Of a DNA stretch of 64,000 nucleotides, positions 50,999 through 59,392 are shown in pieces (the stretch's first letter is position 1; every line of letters starts with the position of its first letter). The notes below the pieces were generated by a model. The model was given only the letters and a program-made list of their open reading frames with translations. It ran no database searches and was not told the origin of the DNA. The stretch is taken from the NCBI GenBank assembly GCA_019894875.1, contig JAGXNR010000003.1:1-64000 (forward strand), written 5' to 3'. Position numbers and translations under genes: made by a program. Source of the DNA: Promethearchaeota archaeon. Lineage in GTDB: Archaea; Asgardarchaeota; Lokiarchaeia; Sigynarchaeales; SOKP01.

Positions 50999-52108
50999 TT
51001 ATTGATTTATAAATTTAAAATAAAATTTTTCGAGTTTTTCCCCCACTGAGTCCCAAGAATATCTCTTTATAAATTCTCGAGCTTTTTCTAACATATCCTT
51101 TGTTCTTACCTCATCTTTCAATACATTCACAATTTTTTGAGCTAATTGCTGAGGTCTCCTTGGAGGTACAAATATAGCGTTATCTTGCAAAATTTCTTTA
51201 TAAGCAATCATTGAAGAACAAATTACAGGTGTCCCACAAGCAATGGCTTCAATAGGAGTTAAACCAAATCCTTCAGAAGCAAATGAATAGGTAACAAAAA
51301 CATCTCCCATTGAATAATAATGTGGCAACTTTTGGTCTTCCACATAACCAACAAAATGTATGTCTGTATATTTGATTTTCCAGTCTTCATATTTTTTTGC
51401 CATCTGAAAATCAGGTGTACCGCCAATAACTAAGTTAAGATCAGGAATTTCCTTCTTTGCTATATAATATGCTGCTATAATGTCATCTACTCCTTTATAA
51501 AAAGCTATCCTCCCGATGTATAATATCACAGGGCCATCTATTTTCATATTCTCTCTTAATTTCTCTGCTTCTTGTGGATAGGGCATAAATTTTTCATCAA
51601 TACTAAGATAATGATTGTAAATCTTGTTTATATCAACCTTTGGTATGAAATATTTTATCTCTCTTTTAATAAATTCAGAATCTGTTGTAATAAGTGAAGC
51701 TTTGTGTACTGCTAACTTAATTAAATATTTTTCAAGGGGTATTTTAGTAAAGCTTGTTTCAAAAGGACCTAAATCATGAATAGTAGTGATGAATTTCTTC
51801 CGATTAGATAAAATAATTGGGAGAGTACCTTTAGGTGCATTTCCATGAAAAATATCAAAATCATGGCTATTGATATATTTAATTGCTTTAAAAATAAATT
51901 GTGGTGCCCAAAGAAAGCGTTTTTGTATTAGATTAAACTGAATAATATCCGGATCATTGAGATCGATGTTCCATTTCCCTGTAATCAGTTTAACATTATG
52001 ACCTTGTTTCCTAAGGTAATCAAACATCCCTCTAAAAGCTATTCCTGCTCCGTCTTGACTATCTGGAGCAATCGTTAAAGAAACAAGGCAGATATTCAAT
52101 TTCTCCAT
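50999..52108 (-). CDS. Glycosyltransferase family 4 (group 1)
   Basis: A 369-residue GT4 enzyme. N-terminal acceptor domain with GAGIAFRGMFDYLRKQGHNV near 20-39, C-terminal donor domain with ILYIGRIAFYKGVDDII near 194-210, and the E-x7-E motif in SFASEGFGLTPIEAIACGTPVI near 274-295. It transfers a sugar from a nucleotide donor, probably to a lipid-linked glycan or glycolipid. Starts 8 bp after the MetAP2 gene, so these are co-transcribed. Confidence 0.88.
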   Translation of the reverse strand: MEKLNICLVSLTIAPDSQDGAGIAFRGMFDYLRKQGHNVKLITGKWNIDLNDPDIIQFNLIQKRFLWAPQFIFKAIKYINSHDFDIFHGNAPKGTLPIILSNRKKFITTIHDLGPFETSFTKIPLEKYLIKLAVHKASLITTDSEFIKREIKYFIPKVDINKIYNHYLSIDEKFMPYPQEAEKLRENMKIDGPVILYIGRIAFYKGVDDIIAAYYIAKKEIPDLNLVIGGTPDFQMAKKYEDWKIKYTDIHFVGYVEDQKLPHYYSMGDVFVTYSFASEGFGLTPIEAIACGTPVICSSMIAYKEILQDNAIFVPPRRPQQLAQKIVNVLKDEVRTKDMLEKAREFIKRYSWDSVGEKLEKFYFKFINQ

Positions 52109-52116
52109 AATTGTTT

Positions 52117-53094
52117 TTAAGTCAATAGTTCATACCCGTCTTCGGTAACCAAAATTGTTTCCTCGATCTGAGCTACAAAGGTTCCTTTCTTTTCTGATAA
52201 TACAAAGTGTGCTTGTAACTTCCCTTGTTGTACTAATTCTTGCAGTCCAAATGCCACACCCATTCTAAATTCTTTTGCTAGCCATCTTTCAGCAAAAGGT
52301 AAAGTTTGGTAATTTTTATTGACGAAACCTAATAGTTGCTTAGAAGTTTTTCTACGTAAAGGAACTCTTCCAGAGTATGGATTTAATTCATAGATGTGTG
52401 AGTATTGTGTATTATGAACTGAACCTTCACCTGTGCTAGCAAATATTTCTATCGAAAACACCTCTCCTTCTTCCATTATATCTCCTCCCTGAGAGCCCAA
52501 TTCAGGTAATTGTTTTTTCCCATGAACCGTCCATCTCTCAATTTGATGCCCACCAAGTTCTTTAATTGGATTGTAGTTGAAACCCTTGACAATACTTTCA
52601 ATTTTCTGCCCTATCTCTTTTGTATTCACTTTTGGCTTTACAATCAATTTCGCTGCATCTAGTGCAACCTCAGTAGCTTGAATTATATTTTCAAGCGAAT
52701 TATCGTCACTCAAATTAATAGTAAAGGCCGTATCAACAATGTAACCTTCAATATGAACACCCAAATCAATTTTAACTAAATCTCCCTCTTTAATTAATAA
52801 CTCATCATCCTTTAAGGGAGAAGTATAATGTGCTGCGATATTATTTATACATAGGTTTACTGGAAATGCACATGATCCGTTTAATTCTTCAATTTTAGCT
52901 TCAGTAGTTGAAACAATATATAATGCTTTAACACCTGCTTTAATTTTCGGTTTTATGTACTCTTTCACATCTTGAGCTATTTTTCCCGCTTTTCTTAAAG
53001 ACTCAATTTTTATTTTTTCTTCTTCTTCCTTTTCTAACTCTTCCTTTCTTTTTTCTTCTTGAGATTTATTATTTGTTTTTTGATTCTCAGTCAT
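52117..53094 (-). CDS. map: Type II methionine aminopeptidase with charged N-terminal tail
   Basis: A 325-residue MetAP2. Metal ligands: Asp in VKIDLGVHIEGYIVDTAFTI (two Asp, near 107-126), His in LGGHQIERW near 181-189, Glu in FSIEIFASTGEG near 213-224 and Glu in EETILV near 311. The MetAP2-specific helical subdomain is present (YQTLPFAERWLAKEF near 258-272). The first ~35 residues form a Lys/Glu-rich tail absent from most archaeal MetAP2 but reminiscent of the polybasic/polyacidic N-terminus of eukaryotic MetAP2. It removes initiator Met from nascent proteins. Confidence 0.92.
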   Translation of the reverse strand: MTENQKTNNKSQEEKRKEELEKEEEEKIKIESLRKAGKIAQDVKEYIKPKIKAGVKALYIVSTTEAKIEELNGSCAFPVNLCINNIAAHYTSPLKDDELLIKEGDLVKIDLGVHIEGYIVDTAFTINLSDDNSLENIIQATEVALDAAKLIVKPKVNTKEIGQKIESIVKGFNYNPIKELGGHQIERWTVHGKKQLPELGSQGGDIMEEGEVFSIEIFASTGEGSVHNTQYSHIYELNPYSGRVPLRRKTSKQLLGFVNKNYQTLPFAERWLAKEFRMGVAFGLQELVQQGKLQAHFVLSEKKGTFVAQIEETILVTEDGYELLT

Positions 53095-53250
53095 TGAAAT
53101 TACTAATATGGACTTCGATAAAAATATTTTTTAAATATGAATTAACTTTAATATTAAAGTGAATATTAAAATTAGATCAAAAATAAAAATAATTTTATAA
53201 TATAATTTTCTTATTAGAATATTAAGTACTTATTTCAAGTTGATTATTTT

Positions 53251-53622
53251 TTGAGTGAAAACATCGCTGAACTTACTGATCTTTTACGACAAATGGAAGC
53301 AGTAAATCCTAATATTCAAGGTTCAGCAATTGTGAGTGTTCAAGGCCTCCCGATATGTAGTGCGCTTGCAAGGGATGTGAATGATGGGATAGTAAGTGCG
53401 ATGAGTGCCGCCATTCTAAGCGTTTCTGAACGTGCTGTAGAAGAGCTTGCTCGAGGAGATTTGAAGCGAATATTAATAGAAGGTGTTGATGGCATCATAA
53501 TATTGTCTAAAGCCGGAGAAAACGCTATTTTATGTACTCTAGCTAGAAGTGACGCTTCACTTGGAATGGTCTTCTTAAATATCCAAAGTGTTTCTAACAA
53601 AATAGCTGAATTATTAGATTAG
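53251..53622 (+). CDS. Roadblock/LC7-domain protein
   Basis: A 123-residue single-domain Roadblock/LC7 protein, starting at TTG. NIQGSAIVSVQGLPICSAL near 20-38 is the first beta-hairpin, and RILIEGVDGIIILSKAGENAILCTLA near 73-98 the characteristic central strands; SLGMVFLNIQ closes. These domains act with small Ras-like GTPases (MglB type) and are abundant in Asgard archaea. Divergent from MetAP2 and followed 71 bp later by an unknown gene on the same strand. Confidence 0.9.
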   Translation: MSENIAELTDLLRQMEAVNPNIQGSAIVSVQGLPICSALARDVNDGIVSAMSAAILSVSERAVEELARGDLKRILIEGVDGIIILSKAGENAILCTLARSDASLGMVFLNIQSVSNKIAELLD

Positions 53623-53693
53623 ACGCTTTTATGTAAATTTATCTTAATATAAGAAATTTTAATTTCTAAAAATCTATATCCGTTTGTAATTAT

Positions 53694-55145
53694 ATGACAC
53701 ATTCAAATCATTTACTTGAGGAGCTTAAAATAAAGCTATCAGTTTCAAAAGATATGAAATCTCTTGAAAGAAATTACTATGATGGATTAGCAAACTGCCT
53801 TAAACTTGGAAACTTTGATAGTTTCAGAAAGTTATTTGATGCTTCAGTTGATTTTAATATATTTATTGAAGTAAAAAAAATCCCTAAACGATTTGAGTTG
53901 ATTTCTAAATTAATCTTAGATTGTACTGAAAGAATATCAACTGAATACCAAACGTCAGCTCTGGGAGAACAAATCGACATTTTAAGATTTTGCAATGAAT
54001 TTAACCTATTTGAAAAAGAATTAACTGAAGCTGAAAGTATTCTAATCGAAAAAATCAGAGCTGATAATCTATTTATTGCAAACTTAATTGATTTATTTGG
54101 TAGAGTAACTGATTCGTTTATTTCTTATGTATATTCAGGGTTACCTCGAGATCTGTACGACCATTTCATGAGCAGATCAAATGAGTACTTCTCTGATAGA
54201 GAACAATTTATGCACTATATTAAAAACAATTTTTTTAACCAATATACTATATATGGATTAAGCGTGAGATATCTAAGCTCTAAAGAACAATTTATTGATA
54301 CTTTCAAGAAATATTATTACTCTTCAAAAAACCTAGAGAATCGAGAACAATCAATAGCTAAATCTAAAGGGCAGAAATTCATTGAATTTAATGTAATTTA
54401 TCGAACAATTTACTATGGTGGTGAAGAAGATCATGAATATCGTGAAATCAAAAAACATTTTGTATCACCTGACAATATTCTAAGAAATTTAGATAATATT
54501 ATGGCAGATGATAACTATAATTTTTATAGCATTTCGATGGTTCTTCTTGGAGGTTTAGGGCCACAAGGTTTGGGTTTTACATATTCTACACCTAAAGGAG
54601 AAATCATTGAAATTTGTTCAGATCAGAAAGAATCTGAAGCGATCATAATAAAATTTAAACAATTTTTAAGAAATAAATTCCTGAGCAAATTGGATAAGGA
54701 ATTATCAAAATTAGGTCTAATAATTGGTACTAGGCAGAGAATCATTGATTTTTTATCAGAGATTCTAAGTAATAAGGAAATAGTTAACTACTATGATAGA
54801 GATTCAATTTTGAAAAAAATTAGATACAAATTGTACCAGATTGATGGTTTTCAACAAATAAATACATCTGAATTAGAAGATATTATAAATAAAATTTCTA
54901 AAGCTGTTACCCTTATCCTTAGAAAGATCAAATTAAAAGATCAATTTATAACACGTATGGATTTAGTTGAAAAAGGGAAAATCAAATCTGAAGATATAGC
55001 AAAACTAACAAGCTTAAAAGGAAAATCACATTACGATGTCTTACGAGAACGATTTTTTTATCAATACATAGTTGATTGGTTCTATGATGTACACCTTGAA
55101 GAAAAGGAAAAGAACAATAAAAAAAATTCAAAGGTTACTTTCTAA
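53694..55145 (+). CDS. Large unknown protein downstream of Roadblock
   Basis: A 483-residue soluble protein with no signal peptide or TM helix. Residues 1-200 are mainly helical. The middle (about 240-325) looks alpha/beta with a glycine-rich turn GGLGPQGLGFTYS near 287-299, and the rest is helical. I recognise no catalytic motif and no family. Gene order (after a Roadblock gene; convergent with a V4R/TRAPP-like pair, overlapping the last 11 bp) suggests a role in the same GTPase or membrane-trafficking-like system; that is inference. Confidence 0.7.
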   Translation: MTHSNHLLEELKIKLSVSKDMKSLERNYYDGLANCLKLGNFDSFRKLFDASVDFNIFIEVKKIPKRFELISKLILDCTERISTEYQTSALGEQIDILRFCNEFNLFEKELTEAESILIEKIRADNLFIANLIDLFGRVTDSFISYVYSGLPRDLYDHFMSRSNEYFSDREQFMHYIKNNFFNQYTIYGLSVRYLSSKEQFIDTFKKYYYSSKNLENREQSIAKSKGQKFIEFNVIYRTIYYGGEEDHEYREIKKHFVSPDNILRNLDNIMADDNYNFYSISMVLLGGLGPQGLGFTYSTPKGEIIEICSDQKESEAIIIKFKQFLRNKFLSKLDKELSKLGLIIGTRQRIIDFLSEILSNKEIVNYYDRDSILKKIRYKLYQIDGFQQINTSELEDIINKISKAVTLILRKIKLKDQFITRMDLVEKGKIKSEDIAKLTSLKGKSHYDVLRERFFYQYIVDWFYDVHLEEKEKNNKKNSKVTF

Positions 55146-56604
55146 TCTCTTCGATCTGATCAAAGATGTTATCAAACCTCTCCCTTATTGAGCCATATAA
55201 TCCTTCTTCTTCAGATATAACCGAATTTATTGCTGTTTTCAACCCATAATGGCTTTCTGAAATTAAGACTCGAATCGGCAAAGTAAGAATATCAGTGATG
55301 ATCATCAGCATTTCTTGAAGGATATTGATAATATGTGGTACTCTTTGACGGGTTTTATCAGCAGTGGTTGAATCCGATGATACTAATCCATCTTCTCTTT
55401 CTTTATTTAATTCTTCCCACACATTTTCTTTTAATTCGGTGAAGGCAATTCCTAAATGTTCAAGGGCCATTTGAGCGCCCTCAAAAAGTAAATTTATTGT
55501 ATCCCTTCCTGTGAACTTTTTAATATTATCAACCATTTCTTCTGGCGCTAATCCTTCTAGAAAATTTACGAGTAATTCATTATAATCTCGGATCACATCT
55601 AGCGGGATGAATAATAAAACCATTTCTTTAACTTGTTTAAACATATATCCAAAAACTTTAGCAAACCACTCATTCTTGAGAGATCTTTCTAATATTCCAC
55701 CATATTCGTTTAAAAGATGTACTCCTAGATATCCAATTATTCTAATCATATCGTCCTCATAATTTCTAAAATAATCAAAAAAATGATCAGGTTCCATGTT
55801 CAATTTATCTCTAATAATATCAGAAACACGTCCCTTGATGGTTTCAAGTGGCTCATCAAGGTACTCCTCTAGTTTATCAATCGATATAACATCTTGGAGT
55901 TTATCAATAATATCAAGTTTGGTTTCCTGAACAATTTCTTCTTCTAAAGCTTCCCCAAAATAAGCGTTTATTATTTTTTTTTCTTGATCTTTTGATTCCA
56001 TAAGTTCTTTCCATTCTTTGTAGTCATATATTTTACAGATAAATTGTAGTGAATCTCCACCCCTTGCCATGCAGTTTTGTTCAGTTATTTGAATTCTATA
56101 ATCATTTCGTTTTACTTTTAGTATAAAATTAGCAACACTTTCTAGCATCCCACATAGTCCACAAGCTAATCCATTTGTGTTCTCATTCTCAATTTTACTA
56201 AAATCAAAGGTATCTTCAAGATCTTGACCGTAACCCGCACATATAGGACAATGACTGATTTTCATTACATAATCATTATATTTTGAATCCTCTTTAGAAA
56301 TTTCTTCATAAGAATAATCATCTAATTCTGTTCCAAATACAACAACCCAAAGAATCTCGAAATATTCTAAGATCTTTTTAGGAGATCCTGGCATAAATTT
56401 AAAAATGCTTGAATGACGTTCACATGATTCGTATCCAGATCTCTTGCCAATTTCCTTAAGAATTGCAATACTATCTTCTTCTTTTTTGGTAATTTCGTTT
56501 ATCTCCTTAAGGATTTCCCGATAAAGTAGAGTATAAAATAGAGCGTTCGTAGAATGCCCAAATACTTTAGTAATTTTTTTCATTAACCATTGAAAAGCAC
56601 CCAT
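55135..56604 (-). CDS. V4R/TRAPP-like domain protein with long helical C-terminus
   Basis: About 489 residues from the ATG at 56602-56604, which has a strong GGAGAGGAGGGG ribosome-binding site; an earlier frame would overlap the upstream gene by 43 bp. The N-terminal ~200 residues resemble the V4R/4-vinyl-reductase-like fold related to TRAPP Bet3: SHCPICAGYGQD near 137-148 and ACGLCGMLESVANFIL near 165-180 carry paired Cys typical of V4R metal sites. The remaining ~280 residues are helical and include several amphipathic or hydrophobic stretches. Starts 2 bp after the smaller V4R-like gene. Confidence 0.6.
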   Translation of the reverse strand: MGAFQWLMKKITKVFGHSTNALFYTLLYREILKEINEITKKEEDSIAILKEIGKRSGYESCERHSSIFKFMPGSPKKILEYFEILWVVVFGTELDDYSYEEISKEDSKYNDYVMKISHCPICAGYGQDLEDTFDFSKIENENTNGLACGLCGMLESVANFILKVKRNDYRIQITEQNCMARGGDSLQFICKIYDYKEWKELMESKDQEKKIINAYFGEALEEEIVQETKLDIIDKLQDVISIDKLEEYLDEPLETIKGRVSDIIRDKLNMEPDHFFDYFRNYEDDMIRIIGYLGVHLLNEYGGILERSLKNEWFAKVFGYMFKQVKEMVLLFIPLDVIRDYNELLVNFLEGLAPEEMVDNIKKFTGRDTINLLFEGAQMALEHLGIAFTELKENVWEELNKEREDGLVSSDSTTADKTRQRVPHIINILQEMLMIITDILTLPIRVLISESHYGLKTAINSVISEEEGLYGSIRERFDNIFDQIEEIRK

Positions 56605-56606
56605 TT

Positions 56607-57134
56607 TTACCCCTCCTCTCCAATTTTGTATTTGTATACTTGAATACACACTTTATTCCCATATGCTTGAGATTCTGATACTTCCAATGGTTCTATAAAT
56701 ACAGAAGATATATCTTTACCCTCTTCATTGATAAGATTTATGATTTCAGAAACCATTCCTAATATTATCTCACACCCTGCGATTTCTACATCATCATATT
56801 GATATTTGCATAAAGCACATTTTTGATCTTGAACTTTAATTAATTTTTCATTGTCAACTATTTCAATAGAAACAGAACTATTGAGGATTTTTTGATAAAT
56901 AGTTGTAATAACATCTTTTAAATTAGAAATCTTAACTCGATCTGTTGGTTTCCAGTATCTGATGTAGGTTCTGGCAATGTTTTTTCCCATCTTCCTTAAT
57001 TTAATATTTAAATCCGTCACCCCATTTTTCCCCATGAATCGAGCTAACTCATAAACAGCGTTTCTCATTTGGTTCATGGTTACATCCGTTTGTGTTAGAT
57101 CTGCTCTTGAATAATTCATCTTTCTATTATGCAA
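56607..57134 (-). CDS. Small V4R/TRAPP-like domain protein
   Basis: A 175-residue protein of V4R/Bet3-like pattern: helical start (NAVYELARFMGKNGVTDL near 26-43), DQKCALCKYQYDD near 102-114, VEIAGCEIILGMVSEIINLI near 115-134, and closing strands. The spacing of the Cys motif before the amphipathic helix fits the V4R family that binds hydrophobic ligands or metal. Forms an operon with the larger V4R-like gene, and the two may heterodimerise as TRAPP subunits do. Confidence 0.6.
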   Translation of the reverse strand: MHNRKMNYSRADLTQTDVTMNQMRNAVYELARFMGKNGVTDLNIKLRKMGKNIARTYIRYWKPTDRVKISNLKDVITTIYQKILNSSVSIEIVDNEKLIKVQDQKCALCKYQYDDVEIAGCEIILGMVSEIINLINEEGKDISSVFIEPLEVSESQAYGNKVCIQVYKYKIGEEG

Positions 57135-57329
57135 TCCTATGTTAAATTTAATATTGAAAAAATAGCATTAAATAAAAAATTTGTAATCTATTTAACAGAT
57201 TATTCGTATGATTTCTTACAAATTAATTAGTAAGTCTAAACAAGAAAGGGATGATCGATTTATTAAATTGAGATTTTTTATATATAAACAAAAAAATGAA
57301 ATAAAAAAGTAAGGTATTCCTTACAATAA

Positions 57330-57716
57330 CTACATTTGGTCAATTATCTGTCTTAAAATCGGCTCTCCGGCAGCTCCCACCATCAATCCATTTCTTACCA
57401 GCATTTGACCTTGAACTTCTATTGGGTGATTTATAAGTTCGCCGTTTTTGAAAAAGAGTAATGTCGGAATTGCAGTAATTCCAAATCTTTCCCCGAGTGG
57501 TCTATTTTTATCTAAGTCTTCTTTTAGTAACTTAATTAAACCTTCTTGCTTCAGTTTTTCAAGAACAGGGCTAACGAATTTGCAAGGTCCACACCAATCC
57601 TGTTTGAGTGATATGTTCACTCAAATTTCAGTGTAAACATCTAAAATAACCTTGCCTTCTTTTAAGTCATCGGTGATTTCAAGTCCAAATTCTTTTAGTT
57701 CATCTATATTAGTCAT
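57330..57716 (-). pseudogene. Thioredoxin interrupted by in-frame TGA within a hairpin
   Basis: A thioredoxin-fold gene in one frame of 129 codons from ATG at 57714-57716. The first part reads MTNIDELKEFGLEITDD...KVILDVYTEI, then TGA (57621-57623), then VNISLKQDWCGPCKFVSPVL. The CGPC active site and the conserved cis-Pro segment GITAIPTLLFFKNGEL are intact. Normal thioredoxins have about three residues between the Tyr and WCGPC, so about 30 nt around the TGA look inserted. This insert contains the perfect inverted repeat TTTGAGTGA-ACATA-TCACTCAAA. Translation could restart at GTG 57618-57620 (a 96-residue product lacking the first strand), or the insert may be removed or bypassed. Upstream sequence shows clear conservation, so this is a real gene with an interruption. 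Confidence 0.7.
57606..57628 (-). repeat. Perfect 9-bp hairpin overlapping the in-frame TGA in thioredoxin gene
   Basis: TTTGAGTGA and TCACTCAAA flank a 5-nt loop (ACATA). The TGA at 57621-57623 is part of the 5' arm. The hairpin is located exactly where extra residues would enlarge the loop before the WCGPC active site. Confidence 0.8.
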
Positions 57717-57959
57717 TATAATTCAAATTTTGTGTGTTTTACAATTAGTTTTATTTTTGTTATATAATTGTGCGAATAAATATTTAATTGCTTTTATTGA
57801 TTTCATTTAGAATTTAAAAATTTTAATGCTAAAAAACCAACAAATTAAAGCAATATTTATCCCATAATTTCTAGTTTAAAAATTGAAATTTAAAAGAATT
57901 AATTTTAAAATCGACAATAAGTTATACTAGATAATAATAAGATAAACAGATCAGTTCAA

Positions 57960-58463
57960 ATGGCAACTATAGATTTTGAATTCAGAAACCTAATTCTTGG
58001 AAATGAGATTGGTAATACATTAGCATATTGTTATCAATGTGCAACTTGTAGTGGAGCATGTCCGGTAGCGCAAGTTACTGAGGGTAGATATAACCCAAGA
58101 CGTTTAATTTTAGATGCACTGTTAGGTCTTAAAGAGAAAATATTTGGGCCAGAAAATGCATTTAATATTTGGGGATGTACTGTATGTGACACTTGCGATG
58201 AAGTTTGTCCCCAAAAAGTTGAGCTAACAGAAATCTTCACTATCTTAAAAAATATGAGTGTAGAGAGAGGTGAAGCACCTGCTCATTATACGGGTCAAGC
58301 CTCAACAGTGCTGGAACATGGGAAGGCAATTCCAATGCAACCTGCCATAGAAAGAAGGCGTACACAATTAGGTTTGCCAGCGATAATGGCTCCTGATATG
58401 GATGAAGTAACAAAGCTTTTAAAAGCCACAAAATTACCTGAGAAACTTCCAAAAACTGCATAA
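57960..58463 (+). CDS. hdrC: Heterodisulfide reductase subunit C-like Fe-S protein
   Basis: A 167-residue HdrC-type protein. Two [4Fe-4S] motifs: CYQCATCSGACP near 22-33 and CTVCDTCDEVCP near 73-84. Tail of about 75 residues with GEAPAHYTGQAS, typical of HdrC. It passes electrons to HdrB for disulfide reduction or flavin-based bifurcation. No hdrA or hdrB in the window. Start at the first ATG is supported by direct alignment with the family N-terminus. Confidence 0.88.
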   Translation: MATIDFEFRNLILGNEIGNTLAYCYQCATCSGACPVAQVTEGRYNPRRLILDALLGLKEKIFGPENAFNIWGCTVCDTCDEVCPQKVELTEIFTILKNMSVERGEAPAHYTGQASTVLEHGKAIPMQPAIERRRTQLGLPAIMAPDMDEVTKLLKATKLPEKLPKTA

Positions 58464-58500
58464 ACTTCGCTTTTTCTTCTTGACTTTATTTTTTTAAAAA
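58464..58500 (+). terminator. T-rich terminator after hdrC
   Basis: T-rich stretch with a run of seven T directly after the hdrC stop, on the sense strand. The next gene (tpiA) is on the same strand but has a separate AT-rich leader. Confidence 0.35.
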
Positions 58501-58594
58501 GTTTTCATTAGAGTTTAATAGTCTCTGTATCTTAATTGATTTATAACGAAAATTAGTATAATTAATATTAAAAAATATTTTAAGGTTAAATAAG

Positions 58595-59365
58595 ATGAGA
58601 AAACCAATAGTTGGGGGAAATTGGAAGATGAATAGAGGTACACCGAAAGAATCTAAAGAAATGTTGATAAGTTTTGTCCCTCTGATGAAAAATGTATTAA
58701 ATGTTGATGTTGTAATCGCACCACCATTTACAGGATTGATAAGTACTTATGAAATTATAAAACATACAAATATTAAACTTGGAGCTCAGAATATGTATTT
58801 TGAAGAACAAGGAGCCTTTACAGGGGAAATATCACCAATATTTTTAAAGGAAATTGGGGTGGAATATGTAATTCTTGGACATAGTGAAAGGAGAAATATT
58901 TTCAATGAATCAGATGAATTGGTAAATAAGAAATTGAAAAAATCTTTAATGATCGGTTTAAAACCTATTGTGTGTATTGGGGAGCACCTTGAAGAAAGAG
59001 AAGCAGGAAAAACAAAAGACATAATAGAAAACCAAGTGAAGGGATCTTTTAAGGATCTTACGAGTGATCAGATGATTCAAACCGTAATAGCATATGAACC
59101 AATCTGGGCAATAGGTACAGGAAAAACCGCGACTCCCGAGGAGGCAGAGGAGATTCACATGTTTATTCGTGAATTAATTTCTCAAAAATATAACCAAGAG
59201 ACAGCAGATTCAGTAAGGATACAATATGGGGGATCTATAAAGCCACAAAATGCTGAAATCCTATTTAGCAAAGAGAATATTGATGGTGGTTTAGTTGGTG
59301 GTGCTTCTCTTCAATCAGAGTCCCTAGCTGAGATAGTGTTAGCTGCTGAAAAAAGTATTCAATAA
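58595..59365 (+). CDS. tpiA: Triosephosphate isomerase, bacterial-type
   Basis: A 256-residue TIM barrel. Catalytic Lys in GGNWKMN near 8-14, His in LGHSERR near 95-101, Glu in AYEPIWAIGTG near 168-178, phosphate-binding YGGSIKPQN near 211-219 and GGLVGGASL near 233-241. Archaeal TPIs are about 220-230 residues; this one has bacterial/eukaryotic length and motifs, so it was probably acquired from a bacterium. Interconverts DHAP and glyceraldehyde 3-phosphate. Confidence 0.93.
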   Translation: MRKPIVGGNWKMNRGTPKESKEMLISFVPLMKNVLNVDVVIAPPFTGLISTYEIIKHTNIKLGAQNMYFEEQGAFTGEISPIFLKEIGVEYVILGHSERRNIFNESDELVNKKLKKSLMIGLKPIVCIGEHLEEREAGKTKDIIENQVKGSFKDLTSDQMIQTVIAYEPIWAIGTGKTATPEEAEEIHMFIRELISQKYNQETADSVRIQYGGSIKPQNAEILFSKENIDGGLVGGASLQSESLAEIVLAAEKSIQ

Positions 59366-59392
59366 TCTTATATCTCTTGAATTTTAAGATTT

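Noticed and set aside
57330..57716. Thioredoxin as a selenoprotein
   Set aside because: The UGA would encode Sec well before and outside the CGPC site, and the surrounding extra residues fit an insertion. Archaeal SECIS elements lie in untranslated regions. Kept only as a minor alternative.
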